A stretch of DNA of 40,099 bases from Planctomycetaceae bacterium (GCA_021372945.1 JAJFTK010000093.1:1-40099), one strand, 5' to 3'; shown: positions 6,754 through 16,183, counted from the stretch's first letter. Notes: generated from the letters alone by a model not told the origin. Translations and numbers: made by a program.

Positions 6754-8687
6754 TTGCCGCAACCCTCCAAGCCCTGCAGAATTCTGCGAATTATCCCTGC
6801 TTTTTCGTCATTCTCATAGTTGGTATCCAAAAACCAGTTGATGTAAACGGCCGCAGAGACAGGCTTGCCCTGGGCAAGATAAATTTGCGCCAGCCGGATT
6901 GCCGCGTACTCAACAACCGACTCGCTCGGATAATCCTCAAACAGCGTCTTGTACCCCCATTCAATAATTGGATCGGCCTCATTCGCGGTAATCGCGTCTT
7001 CATCTCTGAGCTTTTCGTAACAATGTGAAATCATCCAGTGCATCGGCCCGGCATATTCATAGTGCGGGTCTGCTTCAATTGCCGCCAGAAAACTTGTGGC
7101 CGCCGGATACCATTGCTTCAATTGCCAGTAATTTAATCCCGTCATATAAGAAGCCATGCAGCGGATACGGGCATTCGGCAGGTTGGGCAGAGCTCCATTG
7201 AAGACGTCAATCCCTTTTTTGTATGCGGCCGCGGCAGATTCCGTGTCTTTGTTTGTGGCTGCCCTTTGCGCGGACCAATAATATTCCTCTCCGATGTCCA
7301 GCATAGAAGAAGCCGCCTCTTTCGGATAATCTGTAAGGTATCTGGTATATAGCAGATCAATCTGTTCCTGTACCCCTGCATCGCTATCCAATCGGACATA
7401 CCCCTTGCCGATGCCTTCTGCGCAGCGGATCTGTACTTTGGGGTCCGGACTTGCTGCAGACAAATCCTGAAACATTCCAATTCCATAGGCTACATTTTCC
7501 GGCCCATTCAAATTCATAATTGAATCAATATTGTTCATCTGTACCCAGGCACCTTTTTCGTGTTCCGGATACAAGGCGAGCGCCCGGTCTCCCAGTTCCA
7601 AGCCTTTCACATAGAGCTGCTTTTTAAGGAGATACTTCTGGAGATCGACCACCGCCGTCAAAAATTGATCGACAGGCTCAGAATACGCACTGAATAGCAG
7701 TTCCATCTCTGTCTGGGCCTTGTTCGGATCACCCAGCCCTGTAAAGACCTGCACCATCTTTTCGGTAGTCCAAGCGGACCGCTGGCCGGGATCTTGTTCA
7801 AGCAGCCATTCATATATCTGCCTTGCCTGCAGGGGCAGATTAAACTCGAGATAAGCGTCGGCAATTTTTTGTACAAGACGGGCAACCTTTGTTTTTGAAG
7901 ACTTGTTATCCATCTGAAGGCCCCGGTACCTAGACAGCAATAGGGCCGTTGCATTCTCTGCGCCGTTATAGTCTCTAAGCCGAATATCATTCATTACCAG
8001 ATCGCTTAGAGTAAATATTTCTTCGGGGTGATTTGGCCAGGTTGATAGTGACAAATGACATAACTCTTTTGCTTTGGTAAATTGACTCGCAGCGAAATAC
8101 GCGGTTGCGATGTTTCGAATACTCTTCCAAGCCTCGGCTTCATCATTATACTCATCTATTATTTTATGACTGATGGATTCACTTTCGGCGTATTCTCCCA
8201 GTTGGATTTGGGCAATCGCCAGAACGCTGAGCATGGCTGCTGCTTCCGCTCGATTCTGACAATTCAATAATTGGGTTTGGCAGAGTTGTCTGGCTTGAGA
8301 TGGCTGATTTACGTCTAAATAAGAAGCGGCAATTCGTCGTATTCGCGTGTCAATTTCTTCGTGACCGGCGTAATCAGAAAGCAGATTTTGAATGGCTTGG
8401 TCTGCCAAGGTATTGTTGCCATATTTTATATGGAGTAACGCCAGGTGATACAAGGATTGAAATGCATAATCCGTTTGGGGATAGCTATCCACAATATTTT
8501 GATGGTTCGCGCAGGCGCAGTCATAATTGCCTTGTCGTTTGCATTGCTCGCCCGCCTGCTGCCATTCCTTCACCTGATGAGGAATGGACTCTTCTTGCGA
8601 AAAAACAATTGAAACGGAAGCGAAAAAACACAAGCAGATGAAAACGTTAAGGATTGCTCGACCCGTCGATTCACCCATAAATCGCAT
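6750..8687 (-). CDS. Exported TPR-like repeat protein
   Basis: A 645-residue protein with a signal peptide (hydrophobic stretch VFICLCFFASVSIVFS near residue 20) and then almost only paired helices. Repeated motifs such as YHLALLHIKYGN, AIAQIQLGEYAES and AYLEFNLPLQARQIYEWLLE have the TPR pattern of small residues at fixed places, and the DYP/SYP phrases between helices are common in TPR proteins of cell-envelope systems. TPR arrays bind other proteins, so it may be a scaffold for the cysteine-rich protein whose gene overlaps it by 4 bp. Several ATG codons lie at 8705-8678; I prefer 8687 because AAGGGAG is 7 bases upstream. The probable promoter about 190 bp upstream contains a ten-G run. Confidence 0.75.
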   Translation of the reverse strand: MRFMGESTGRAILNVFICLCFFASVSIVFSQEESIPHQVKEWQQAGEQCKRQGNYDCACANHQNIVDSYPQTDYAFQSLYHLALLHIKYGNNTLADQAIQNLLSDYAGHEEIDTRIRRIAASYLDVNQPSQARQLCQTQLLNCQNRAEAAAMLSVLAIAQIQLGEYAESESISHKIIDEYNDEAEAWKSIRNIATAYFAASQFTKAKELCHLSLSTWPNHPEEIFTLSDLVMNDIRLRDYNGAENATALLLSRYRGLQMDNKSSKTKVARLVQKIADAYLEFNLPLQARQIYEWLLEQDPGQRSAWTTEKMVQVFTGLGDPNKAQTEMELLFSAYSEPVDQFLTAVVDLQKYLLKKQLYVKGLELGDRALALYPEHEKGAWVQMNNIDSIMNLNGPENVAYGIGMFQDLSAASPDPKVQIRCAEGIGKGYVRLDSDAGVQEQIDLLYTRYLTDYPKEAASSMLDIGEEYYWSAQRAATNKDTESAAAAYKKGIDVFNGALPNLPNARIRCMASYMTGLNYWQLKQWYPAATSFLAAIEADPHYEYAGPMHWMISHCYEKLRDEDAITANEADPIIEWGYKTLFEDYPSESVVEYAAIRLAQIYLAQGKPVSAAVYINWFLDTNYENDEKAGIIRRILQGLEGCGK

Positions 8688-8874
8688 ACGCATACTCCCT
8701 TCCATCTATACAGACTATTCTGCACAGCCTTATGTGAGGATTTAGAGGAAATGCCAAGATGCTGAGCCAATGATGCTTCTAAACTCTCCTTGTCCTTCTT
8801 CTTTTTTCAAGACCTTGTGCATGCCAAGATGCCGCCCTGAGCAGGCTTACCACAACCGAAAACTTCTCAACTAA

Positions 8875-8906
8875 ACAATACTTTACCCCCCCCCCGTTGC
8901 TGTCAA
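8875..8906 (-). promoter_or_regulatory. Putative promoter with 10-G spacer, possibly phase variable
   Basis: On the minus strand a perfect -35 box TTGACA (8906-8901) is followed by GCAAC, ten G (8895-8886) and TAAAGT (8885-8880), a spacing of 15 bp. A second -10 candidate, TATTGT (8880-8875), gives 20 bp. Both are off the 17-bp optimum, and gain or loss of G residues would tune either one. It points at the exported-protein operon starting at 8687. The rest of the 8706-8959 gap shows no gene. Confidence 0.5.
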
Positions 8907-8936
8907 ACAAAAAATTGATGGATTAGAATTTTTTTT

Positions 8937-8957
8937 CCACAATTTCAGATATTGTGG
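8937..8957 (-). other. Hairpin after the sulfate operon
   Basis: CCACAAT and ATTGTGG form a 7-bp stem around a 7-base loop, starting 2 bases after the stop codon of the HAD gene. On the minus strand it is followed by a run of A and not of T, so it is not a standard intrinsic terminator; it may protect the 3' end of the operon transcript. Confidence 0.5.
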
Positions 8958-8959
8958 TC

Positions 8960-9322
8960 TTATACTTTTCCTGCACTTTGGGAATACATCCACTTTTTCT
9001 CTTTATAATCGAAATTGTAGTGTCCTCGGACCTTCATCACCGCAACATTCTCCGGCAGCTCGATAAAATACTGGTCCGTGTCGTCAAAGAGCACCTCGAT
9101 GCCCAATTCCAGAATATACGAGGCCTTGTCCTTTGCAACGTGAATGATGTCATAGGCGATGTCGAGTTCGTCGAGCATGCGCTTAATATCGCTTTCGGTG
9201 CCCGGCACGCGATCGGTTACGACATGGATCTCGTGTCCGGCGGCCTTGAAGGCCTTAGAGAAGGCCGAGAACACCTTTGGATACATTGTAATCGTGGCGT
9301 CCAGGTCAATGGCGATCTTCAT
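8960..9322 (-). CDS. Small HAD-superfamily phosphatase-like protein
   Basis: A 120-residue HAD-fold protein without a cap domain. Motif I is DLDAT at residues 6-10 (DxDxT, with the nucleophile and acid/base aspartates), motif II is the threonine in VVTDR, a lysine in VAKDK can be motif III, and FDDTDQY supplies the acidic motif IV. It should be a Mg2+-dependent phosphohydrolase acting on a small molecule. Its start codon overlaps the stop of the transporter ATPase gene (ATGA), so it is the last gene of the sulfate uptake operon. A role on a sulfur-pathway nucleotide such as PAP is an attractive idea but only inferred from position. Confidence 0.7.
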   Translation of the reverse strand: MKIAIDLDATITMYPKVFSAFSKAFKAAGHEIHVVTDRVPGTESDIKRMLDELDIAYDIIHVAKDKASYILELGIEVLFDDTDQYFIELPENVAVMKVRGHYNFDYKEKKWMYSQSAGKV

Positions 9323-10380
9323 GGTCTCGTCCTTTCCTCGGGCCTGAACACACGCAGGTTTCGAAGATTGACATAGACCGTCTCGCCGGTGCGAAGCTGC
9401 AGCTCATCGTAAAGCTGCCGCGTGATTTCCGCCTCAACGCTTTGGTTCGTGTCCAGCCGGACCAGTTGGATCCGCGCCACGGGGCCGGCGATGCTGAGAT
9501 GCTGCACCCTCGCCGCGATCGCCTCGGGATGCGCCGTTCGCGACAGCTCGATCTCGTGCGGCCGCACATAGGCAACCACCTCGGGCTTTTCCTTGCCGGC
9601 CTCACTGCTCTCGATCCGGACCTTCCCTTCTTCCAGCCGACCATGGAAGAGGTTTACATCGCCGATGAAATGATAGACAAATTCATTGGCCGGATGATCA
9701 TAAACCTCCTGCGGCGTTCCGATCTGTTCGATCTCGCCATGGTTCATCACGACGATGCGGTCGGCCACCTCCATCGCCTCGTCCTGGTCGTGCGTCACGA
9801 AGACGCTGGTGATGGATATCTCTTCATGCAGCCGCCGCAGCCAGCGCCGCAGGTCCTTCCGCACCTTGGCATCGAGCGCCCCGAACGGCTCGTCCAGCAG
9901 CAATATCCTGGGCTCGACCGCCAGCGAGCGCGCCAGAGCCACGCGCTGCCGTTGACCGCCGGAGAGCTGCCTGGGGTACAGCGCCGCGTGTCGTTCGAGC
10001 TGCACCAGCTTGAGCAGCGCGTGCACGCGCTGGCTGATCTCTTCTTTGCTTGGGCGGCTCTTTCGCGGACGCACGTTCAATCCGAACGCGATGTTGTCAA
10101 AAATGTTCATGTGCCTAAACAGCGAATAATGCTGAAATACAAAACCCACCTGCCGCTGCCGTACGCCGCTGTTGGTCACGTCTTCCTCATGGAAGATGAC
10201 CGCCCCGCTGCCGGGGTCCGGGGTTTCAAGTCCGGCGATGATCCGCAGCAGGGTTGTTTTGCCGCAGCCGGAGGGCCCCAATAGCGCCAGCAGTTCCCCC
10301 GTGCCCACGGTCAGGCTGATATTCTTCAGCGCGGTAAAGCTGCCGAACGTCTTTGTCAGGTTAGTGATCTGGATACTCAT
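9319..10380 (-). CDS. cysA: Sulfate/thiosulfate ABC transporter ATPase CysA
   Basis: A 353-residue ABC ATPase that powers uptake through the CysT-CysW channel on the inner membrane face. All motifs are present: Walker [10 protein letters not shown], signature [14 protein letters not shown], Walker [13 protein letters not shown], and the H-loop FVTHDQDEA. The C-terminal 120 residues form the TOBE-type regulatory domain of this class. The closest functional class is sulfate/thiosulfate, judged from its gene neighbours and the overall CysA-like start ([13 protein letters not shown]). ATG 10380 is chosen over TTG 10395: GGAG lies 9 bases upstream, and the cysW stop ends at 10382. Overlaps the HAD gene by 4 bp. 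Confidence 0.93.
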   Translation of the reverse strand: MSIQITNLTKTFGSFTALKNISLTVGTGELLALLGPSGCGKTTLLRIIAGLETPDPGSGAVIFHEEDVTNSGVRQRQVGFVFQHYSLFRHMNIFDNIAFGLNVRPRKSRPSKEEISQRVHALLKLVQLERHAALYPRQLSGGQRQRVALARSLAVEPRILLLDEPFGALDAKVRKDLRRWLRRLHEEISITSVFVTHDQDEAMEVADRIVVMNHGEIEQIGTPQEVYDHPANEFVYHFIGDVNLFHGRLEEGKVRIESSEAGKEKPEVVAYVRPHEIELSRTAHPEAIAARVQHLSIAGPVARIQLVRLDTNQSVEAEITRQLYDELQLRTGETVYVNLRNLRVFRPEERTRP

Positions 10381-10381
10381 G

Positions 10382-11233
10382 TTAAATTTCTCCAAGCGCT
10401 GCGGCCTGTTCCCTGCGCGTCTTCCACTCGATGAAGGACCTGATCGCCAGCGTGGCCACCGCCAATAGCGTCAGCAGCGATGCCATCGCGAACGCGGCGG
10501 CAAAATTGTATTCGTTGTATAGGATCTCGATATGCAGCGGGATCGTATTGGTCTGCCCGCGAATGTGGCCGGAGACCACCGACACCGCCCCAAACTCGCC
10601 GATGGCCCGCGCGTTGCAGAGGATCAGGCCATAAAGCAAGCCCCATTTGATGTTCGGCAGCGTGACCTTGCGGAAGATCTGCCAGCCGCCGGCCCCCAGC
10701 ACCAGCGCGGCCTGCTCCTCTTCGGTGCCCTGCGACTGCATCAGCGGGATCAGTTCGCGGGCCACGAACGGAAAGGTCACGAACAGCGTTGCCAGGATGA
10801 TGCCCGGCAAAGCGAAAATGATCTGCACATCGTGCGCCTTGAGCCACGGACCGAACCAGCCGCGTGATCCAAACAGCAGTACAAAGATCAAACCGGCAAC
10901 GATCGGCGAGACCGCAAACGGCAGATCGATCAGTGTCAGCAGAAGGCCCTTGCCGCGAAATTCGAATTTGGTGATCGCCCACGAGGCCGTGATGCCGAAC
11001 AGCAGGTTGAGCGGGATGACCGTCGCGGTAACGATCAGCGTCAGCTTGATGGCGCTTCTCGCATAGGGGTCCGTAAACGATTTGAAATAGGCCCCGACCC
11101 CCTTGCGAAACGCCTCGACAAATACGGCCGTCAGCGGCAGCAGCAAAAATACCAGCAGGAACAGCACCGCCGCGGCAATAAGCAGCCGCGCTGTCCACCC
11201 CTGTTCGTTTGAAGCGGTAGTCATTGTTTTCAT
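10382..11233 (-). CDS. cysW: Sulfate ABC transporter permease CysW
   Basis: A 283-residue inner-membrane permease with about six transmembrane helices. The cytoplasmic coupling loop that contacts CysA is visible as [25 protein letters not shown] (the EAA motif, with its invariant glycine), followed by ALYG-type residues and [14 protein letters not shown], a hallmark of CysW. It pairs with CysT to form the sulfate channel. ATG 11233 overlaps the cysT stop (ATGA), which implies coupled translation; a longer reading to 11260 is unlikely. It ends one base before cysA begins. Confidence 0.93.
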   Translation of the reverse strand: MKTMTTASNEQGWTARLLIAAAVLFLLVFLLLPLTAVFVEAFRKGVGAYFKSFTDPYARSAIKLTLIVTATVIPLNLLFGITASWAITKFEFRGKGLLLTLIDLPFAVSPIVAGLIFVLLFGSRGWFGPWLKAHDVQIIFALPGIILATLFVTFPFVARELIPLMQSQGTEEEQAALVLGAGGWQIFRKVTLPNIKWGLLYGLILCNARAIGEFGAVSVVSGHIRGQTNTIPLHIEILYNEYNFAAAFAMASLLTLLAVATLAIRSFIEWKTRREQAAALGEI

Positions 11234-12063
11234 AGCGTCTCCCGATTGCGCAGTGCCCATCGCTGCAAGAGGTTGATCGCCAGCAGCAGGATGAACGACA
11301 GGACCAGCATGATCATCGCGATCGCCGTTGCGCCGGCGTAATCGTATTGCTCCAACTTCGTGATGATGAGCAGCGGCACGGTCTCCGTTTTGCCGGGCAT
11401 GTTGCCGGAAATAAAGACCACGGAGCCGTACTCGCCCAGCGCACGAGCAAAGGCCAGCGCAAAGCCGGTCAACAGCGAAGGGATCAGTTCCGGCAGGATG
11501 ACCAGTCGAAACGTCTGAAACCTTGTCGCGCCCAGGCTCGAGGCCGACTCTTCCAACTCCTTGCCCAGATCCTCAAGCACCGGCTGCACCGTACGGACCA
11601 CGAACGGCAGGCCGATGAACGTCAGCGCAACGACGATCCCAATCGGCGTAAAGGCGGCCTTTATGCCCAAAGGTTCCAGAAGCCGGCCGATCCAGCCATT
11701 GGGCGCATAAAGCGTCGTCAGCGTAATGCCCGCCACCGCCGTCGGCAAAGCGAACGGAAGGTCGATCATGGCATCGAGCAGCCTTCGCCCGAAAAAGCGA
11801 TAGCGCACGAGGACCCAGGCGGTCAGCAGGCCGAAGAGTACGTTGATCGCCGCGGCGGCAAATGAGGTCCAAAACGACAGACTGAACGCAGAGAACACCC
11901 GCGGCGAGCTAAGTATCTTCCAAAGCTGCGCCGGATCGATCCTGGCAGCGGCCACAAAGATCGCTGAAAGCGGGATCAGCACGATCAGGCCGAGGTACAA
12001 CATCGAATACCCCAGCGTCAGGCCAAACCCCGGCAGCACTTTCCTTTGTCTGACTGTGGTCAT
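11230..12063 (-). CDS. cysT: Sulfate ABC transporter permease CysT (CysU)
   Basis: A 277-residue permease with six predicted transmembrane helices, partner of CysW. The EAA loop reads [22 protein letters not shown], and the following segment [19 protein letters not shown] is typical of CysT. Its N-terminus ([26 protein letters not shown]) matches the usual start of the family. It lies 15 bp downstream of the binding-protein gene in a tight operon. Confidence 0.93.
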   Translation of the reverse strand: MTTVRQRKVLPGFGLTLGYSMLYLGLIVLIPLSAIFVAAARIDPAQLWKILSSPRVFSAFSLSFWTSFAAAAINVLFGLLTAWVLVRYRFFGRRLLDAMIDLPFALPTAVAGITLTTLYAPNGWIGRLLEPLGIKAAFTPIGIVVALTFIGLPFVVRTVQPVLEDLGKELEESASSLGATRFQTFRLVILPELIPSLLTGFALAFARALGEYGSVVFISGNMPGKTETVPLLIITKLEQYDYAGATAIAMIMLVLSFILLLAINLLQRWALRNRETL

Positions 12064-12078
12064 GAACTCGCCGTCCGG

Positions 12079-13122
12079 CTATTTTACATTGTAGATCTGG
12101 TCGAACACGCCATCATCGTTGAAATGCGTCTGCTGGGCCTTTTCCCAGCCGCCAAATACCTCGTCGATCGTAAACAGTTTGATCTGAGGAAATTGCGCGG
12201 CGTACTTTTGGCGGATCGAATCAAGCCGGGGCCGGTAGAAATGTCTGGCCGCGATGTCCTGGCCCTTTTCGCTGTACAAGAATTCCAAATATGCCTGCGC
12301 GACCTGACGCGTGCCGTGGCGCTCGACCACCTTGTCCACCAATGCCACCGAAGGCTCGGCCAGGATGCTCAGCGAGGGGATCACGATCTCGAACTTGTCT
12401 TTGCCGAATTCCTGGATCGCCAGGAATGCCTCATTCTCCCATGACAGGAACACGTCCCCGATGCCGCGCTGCACAAACGTCGTCGTCGAACCGCGGGCGC
12501 CGCTGTCCAGGACCGGCACATTCTTGAAGATCTTGCTTAGAAACTGGCGTGCGTAGGCATCCGCTTTACCGGACTCATTTTCATCGGGGTGCTGCTGCTT
12601 ATACTGCTCCAGCGCAAACGCCCAGGCGGCCAGGTAGTTCCAGCGTGCTCCGCCGGAGGTCTTTGGGTTGGGCGTAATGATGGAAAGCCCTTCTTTCGTC
12701 AGGTCGTTCCAATCCTTGATGCGCTTGGGATTGCCGTTACGCACCAGGAAGACGATGGTCGATGTGTAAGGCGCGCTGTTATCCGGCAGTCGCTTTTGCC
12801 AATCCGCGGGCAAGAGGCCCGAGTTTTTGGCGATCGCATCGATATCGTAGGCCAGCGCCAATGTCACCACATCCGCCTCAAGTCCATCGATCACGGAGCG
12901 AGCCTGCTTGCCCGAGCCGCCGTGCGACTGCTGGATCGTCACCGTATCGCCGGTTTTGGCCTTCCACTGGGCCGCGAATTCGGTGTTGATATCCTGGTAC
13001 AACTCACGCGTGGGGTCATACGAAACATTGAGCAGCGTAATATCTTTGGCAAATACGTTCGCCGCGGTCAGCGCGATCACGAAGGCAAACACAAAGTACC
13101 ACAGGTTTTTTAGAGTCTTCAT
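12079..13122 (-). CDS. sbp: Periplasmic sulfate/thiosulfate-binding protein
   Basis: A 347-residue exported solute-binding protein. A signal peptide ends at about residue 25 (ANVFA). The mature part begins [15 protein letters not shown] and contains [17 protein letters not shown] and [16 protein letters not shown], the ligand-pocket segments shared by Sbp and CysP, so sulfate and thiosulfate cannot be told apart. [17 protein letters not shown] is also conserved. AAAGGGA lies just upstream of the start. It follows the porin gene by 33 bp, with no clear terminator between, and precedes cysT. Confidence 0.92.
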   Translation of the reverse strand: MKTLKNLWYFVFAFVIALTAANVFAKDITLLNVSYDPTRELYQDINTEFAAQWKAKTGDTVTIQQSHGGSGKQARSVIDGLEADVVTLALAYDIDAIAKNSGLLPADWQKRLPDNSAPYTSTIVFLVRNGNPKRIKDWNDLTKEGLSIITPNPKTSGGARWNYLAAWAFALEQYKQQHPDENESGKADAYARQFLSKIFKNVPVLDSGARGSTTTFVQRGIGDVFLSWENEAFLAIQEFGKDKFEIVIPSLSILAEPSVALVDKVVERHGTRQVAQAYLEFLYSEKGQDIAARHFYRPRLDSIRQKYAAQFPQIKLFTIDEVFGGWEKAQQTHFNDDGVFDQIYNVK

Positions 13123-13155
13123 TTCTATCCCTTTCCCTAACCGTTTTTTCGGGCG

Positions 13156-14610
13156 TTAGAATTTGATCACCAAATCGGCAAACAGCGTGTCATAATCCGT
13201 TGTTTCGCCGCTGCGGGTTCGGTCGGCGTCCATGTAGGTCAGGCCAAGCTGGGTATTTTTCGCCAACTGGTACTGGAACGTGAACTTGTGACCTTTGGTG
13301 TTTGTGCCGCCGCCGCCGAAGGATGCGTCCGTGAATATCCCCAGCAGCGAATCGGCCTCAAGGTCACGGTAGTTATACACGAATGCCCACGTGCCGGGGC
13401 TGGTTGTCTTGCCGATGCCCGCTCCGGCCAGCCAGGCCGTATCTTCATCCGATTCGGCGCTGAGATTATCAATCGTTTCGCCGAAGATCCGCACCGGCAC
13501 GCCGGCGACCGAAACCGCCAGGTCAGCAAAACCCTGGAGCAGGTCGAAGTCACTGGCAAAAACGCCGCCGGTCGAAGTATTGCCGTAGAACTGGGTCGGG
13601 TCCTTGCCGAGGCCCTGGCGGCCCTGCACGTTGCCGTAATCGTAATATCCGGCGCCTGCCGTGAACGCATTGACTTTTTCCGGGCCGAATCGCACTGTCG
13701 CTCCGCCCTGCACCGCCCAAAGGCTGGCGTCCGCATCGGTTTCACGTTCCTTAATCGAATAGCCGCCGGCGACGCCGAACAGTTCAACCGTTTCGGACAA
13801 TTTGGTCTTATAGACGCCGGCGATGCCTTCCGGGGCAATATCATTGTCAAACATCAGGTCGCTGTTGCCCACGCGGTAATACGGGTTCTCGAATTTGCCG
13901 CCATAAACATTGAGCCCTTTGATGCCCGCCGGATGATAGTCAAAATAGGCCCAATCGATCCAGATGTTCTTGGCTGAGAAGGCGTCGGTCAAGTCCTGGT
14001 TGCGTGATGTCGGCGAGCCTTCATCGATCGGAGCTTCGTTGTTAGCGCTGGCCAGCCGGAAGCCAAAGTTCATCTCCTCATTGACGATGGACCTAAAGCC
14101 AACTCGCGTCTGGATTCGGTTGCGATCGCGGTCTTCGGTTTTCGATTCATCGTCCGTCCATTCGTACCGGTAGCGGAAATCGCCGAAGAACTCCATGTTC
14201 CGGACCCATGCCGGCGCGGCGATCTCGGACTTCTTCGTTTCGAGCCGCTGATCAACGATGGCTTCGATCTGCGTCTTCTGCGCCTCCGCGATCGCAGGTG
14301 AGGCGGCGGCCGCTGCCGCGATTGCACTGCCGGACGCAGGCGCAACAGTGCCGGACTTGAGCTGCTCCAGTTCCGTGCGCGTCTGCGCCAGCGCATCGGC
14401 AAAGGATGCCGCCTTGGCGCGTTCGGCCTCAAGCTGATCTTCAAGCTGCTTTTGTTTCTGTTCCAGTTCGATCAGCCGCTGCTCGATCGTTTTGCTTTGC
14501 GAGGAAGGCTCGCTCGCCTGTGCTCTGATCGCCGAAGTGCTCAACATAAGCAAAGCCGTTAAAACAAAAATGCTGACGCGTCCGATGCTTGTTTGATTGT
14601 CCATTCTCAT
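13156..14610 (-). CDS. Putative outer-membrane porin with coiled-coil N-terminus
   Basis: A 484-residue exported protein. A signal peptide is followed by a heptad-rich coiled coil (EQRLIELEQKQKQLEDQLEAE) and an alanine-rich linker, then a long beta-strand region that ends in IKF, the terminal-aromatic signal of outer-membrane barrels. The barrel region (FFGDFRYRYEW, KNIWIDWAYFDYHP, GLNVYGGKFENPYY) looks like the 'putative porin' family. The N-terminal coiled coil may anchor it to the cell wall, as SLH or trimer segments do in other porins. ATG 14610 is preferred, with GAGGGAC upstream. It heads the sulfate operon and has the Rrf2 operator just before it, so it probably admits sulfate or a sulfur compound. 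Confidence 0.8.
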   Translation of the reverse strand: MRMDNQTSIGRVSIFVLTALLMLSTSAIRAQASEPSSQSKTIEQRLIELEQKQKQLEDQLEAERAKAASFADALAQTRTELEQLKSGTVAPASGSAIAAAAAASPAIAEAQKTQIEAIVDQRLETKKSEIAAPAWVRNMEFFGDFRYRYEWTDDESKTEDRDRNRIQTRVGFRSIVNEEMNFGFRLASANNEAPIDEGSPTSRNQDLTDAFSAKNIWIDWAYFDYHPAGIKGLNVYGGKFENPYYRVGNSDLMFDNDIAPEGIAGVYKTKLSETVELFGVAGGYSIKERETDADASLWAVQGGATVRFGPEKVNAFTAGAGYYDYGNVQGRQGLGKDPTQFYGNTSTGGVFASDFDLLQGFADLAVSVAGVPVRIFGETIDNLSAESDEDTAWLAGAGIGKTTSPGTWAFVYNYRDLEADSLLGIFTDASFGGGGTNTKGHKFTFQYQLAKNTQLGLTYMDADRTRSGETTDYDTLFADLVIKF

Positions 14611-14630
14611 CTCTGTCCCTCTAATACAAG

Positions 14631-14649
14631 TACGACTCACTCAGTCGTA
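14631..14649 (-). promoter_or_regulatory. Inverted-repeat operator before the porin-sulfate operon
   Basis: TACGACT and AGTCGTA flank a 5-base spacer (19 bp in all). On the minus strand a -10-like TAAAAT (14654-14649) abuts and overlaps the repeat by one base, the same arrangement as at the Rrf2 gene. No good -35 is visible here, so this promoter may be weak or activator-dependent. Confidence 0.65.
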
Positions 14650-14664
14650 TTTTAGTTTAAAAAG

Positions 14665-15117
14665 CTAAATCCCCGCTCCATTCACAAATTCCATCGACAG
14701 GACCTCATCGGTTTCGACAGACTTTTCGGCGAAGATTGCGCTTAAGGTTGTGCGGTCCATCAGCCGTGCCGCGTGGTTTCGCACATCGAGGAACAGCCGG
14801 CGGAAGCGGCACTTAGGCTCCTTATCGCATGGTTCATAGCCGAAAACCGATACGCATCCAATCGGCGCAAGCACTCCGTCGAAGTGCCGGATGACCTCGC
14901 CGGCAGTGATTTGCTCCGGCGACTTGGCCAGCCTGTAGCCGCCCTGCTTGCCCATCTCGCTGCAAACCCAGCCCTTGGCCTTCATTTCCAGCATGATATG
15001 TTCGAGAAAGCGCTTGGGCACATCATTACGCTGGGCCAATTCGCGAATAGGAATAGGCTCTTTGCCGTAGTGCTCCACCAGCGTAAACAGCACGCGAAAC
15101 GCATAATCGGTCTTCAT
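14665..15117 (-). CDS. Rrf2-family transcription regulator with three cysteines
   Basis: A 150-residue Rrf2 protein. The N-terminal winged helix (MKTDYAFRVLFTLVEHYG, IRELAQRNDVPKRFLEHIM, GGYRLAKSPEQITAGEVIR) is complete. Cysteines 88, 97 and 103 form C-x8-C-x5-C in the position where IscR and NsrR hold an iron-sulfur cluster, so it may sense iron-sulfur status, NO, oxygen or sulfur supply. The frame is open to 15264, but ATG 15117 is the family start and leaves the operator and promoter outside the gene. It lies 54 bp upstream of the porin gene. Two matching inverted repeats suggest that it controls itself and the sulfate operon; CymR of Bacillus is an Rrf2 precedent for sulfur control. Confidence 0.88.
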   Translation of the reverse strand: MKTDYAFRVLFTLVEHYGKEPIPIRELAQRNDVPKRFLEHIMLEMKAKGWVCSEMGKQGGYRLAKSPEQITAGEVIRHFDGVLAPIGCVSVFGYEPCDKEPKCRFRRLFLDVRNHAARLMDRTTLSAIFAEKSVETDEVLSMEFVNGAGI

Positions 15118-15142
15118 CGATATCTTCAATTCAGCCTCTAAG

Positions 15143-15189
15143 TACGACCTACTTGGTCGTATATTAACGCTGAATCTTAGTCTTGTCAA
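15143..15189 (-). promoter_or_regulatory. Rrf2 gene promoter with overlapping operator
   Basis: On the minus strand: -35 TTGACA (15189-15184), a 17-bp spacer, -10 TAATAT (15166-15161). The operator TACGACC-N5-GGTCGTA lies at 15161-15143 and shares one base with the -10, so a bound protein would block polymerase. This fits negative autoregulation. Confidence 0.75.
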
Positions 15190-15291
15190 TAAAAATCTTG
15201 AAATCCTCTGCGGTTGAATCATTTTCTTGCTTTTCCAAGCTGTATTCTTAAGATATAACGTCAATAGAATAGACGACTTACGAGGCTAATC

Positions 15292-16167
15292 ATGGAATTT
15301 ACAAAGATGCAGGGGCTGGGCAATGACTACGTTTACGTTAATTGCTTTAGCCAGAGAATTGATAATCCGGCGGACTTGGCTATGCGGGTCAGCGACCGCC
15401 ATTTCGGCATCGGCTCCGATGGCTTGATCCTGATCTGCCCGTCGGAGATCGCCGATGTCCGCATGCGGATGTTCAACGCCGACGGCTCCGAGGCGCAGAT
15501 GTGCGGCAACGGCATCCGCTGTGTCGCCAAGTACGTCTATGACCACCAACTTGCCCGCACCCAGACCGAGTTTTCCATTCCCGGCCTGGGCACGTTTCCA
15601 ACCTCGCTGCGGATCGAAACCAAACGCGGCATCCTCACGCTTGGTCTTGAACTGGATGAGCATGACAAGGTCCGTCAGGTCTGCGTCAACATGGGCCAGC
15701 CCATCCTTGAAGCCGGCCGCATCCCGCTGGCCGTCGATGCCGAATCCGTTATCGATCTGCCGCTGTCGATCGAGGGCCAGCCGCTTTCGATGACGTGCGT
15801 CAGCATGGGCAACCCGCACGCGGTGTTTTTCTGCGAGGATTTGGCCGCCATCGACCTTGCGCACATCGGCCCATTGATCGAACACCACGAGCTTTTCCCG
15901 GAGCGCATCAATGTTCATTTCGTGCAGGTCGATTCGCCCGATGAGTTCACGATGCGGACGTGGGAGCGCGGCAGCGGCATCACACTAGCCTGCGGCACAG
16001 GCGCCTGCGCGTGCGCGGTCGCCGGTGTGCTGGGCGGACGCTGCCAGAGGCGTGTTACCGCGCATCTTCCCGGTGGTGACCTGCAGCTCTATTGGTGCGA
16101 GCAGGACAACTGCGTTTATATGACCGGCCCGGCGGTTGAGGTATTCTCCGGTACCTGGCCCGACTAA
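15292..16167 (+). CDS. dapF: Diaminopimelate epimerase
   Basis: A 291-residue cytoplasmic enzyme that interconverts LL- and meso-diaminopimelate, needed for lysine and peptidoglycan. Both catalytic cysteines are present: Cys71 in MCGNGIRC and Cys234 in ACGTGAC. The start MEFTKMQGLGNDYVYV matches the family (FxKMxGxGNDF), and MGNPHAVFF is also conserved. GAGG lies a few bases before ATG. It runs divergently from the Rrf2 gene and converges with the C10 protease gene, only 16 bp away. Diaminopimelate use fits a peptidoglycan-containing Gram-negative. Confidence 0.96.
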   Translation: MEFTKMQGLGNDYVYVNCFSQRIDNPADLAMRVSDRHFGIGSDGLILICPSEIADVRMRMFNADGSEAQMCGNGIRCVAKYVYDHQLARTQTEFSIPGLGTFPTSLRIETKRGILTLGLELDEHDKVRQVCVNMGQPILEAGRIPLAVDAESVIDLPLSIEGQPLSMTCVSMGNPHAVFFCEDLAAIDLAHIGPLIEHHELFPERINVHFVQVDSPDEFTMRTWERGSGITLACGTGACACAVAGVLGGRCQRRVTAHLPGGDLQLYWCEQDNCVYMTGPAVEVFSGTWPD

Positions 16168-16183
16168 ACACGCTGCGTACCTT

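Noticed and set aside
9442..10284. 280-codon plus-strand frame.
   Set aside because: Antisense shadow of cysA, rich in Arg, His and Pro as expected for the opposite strand of a GC-rich gene.
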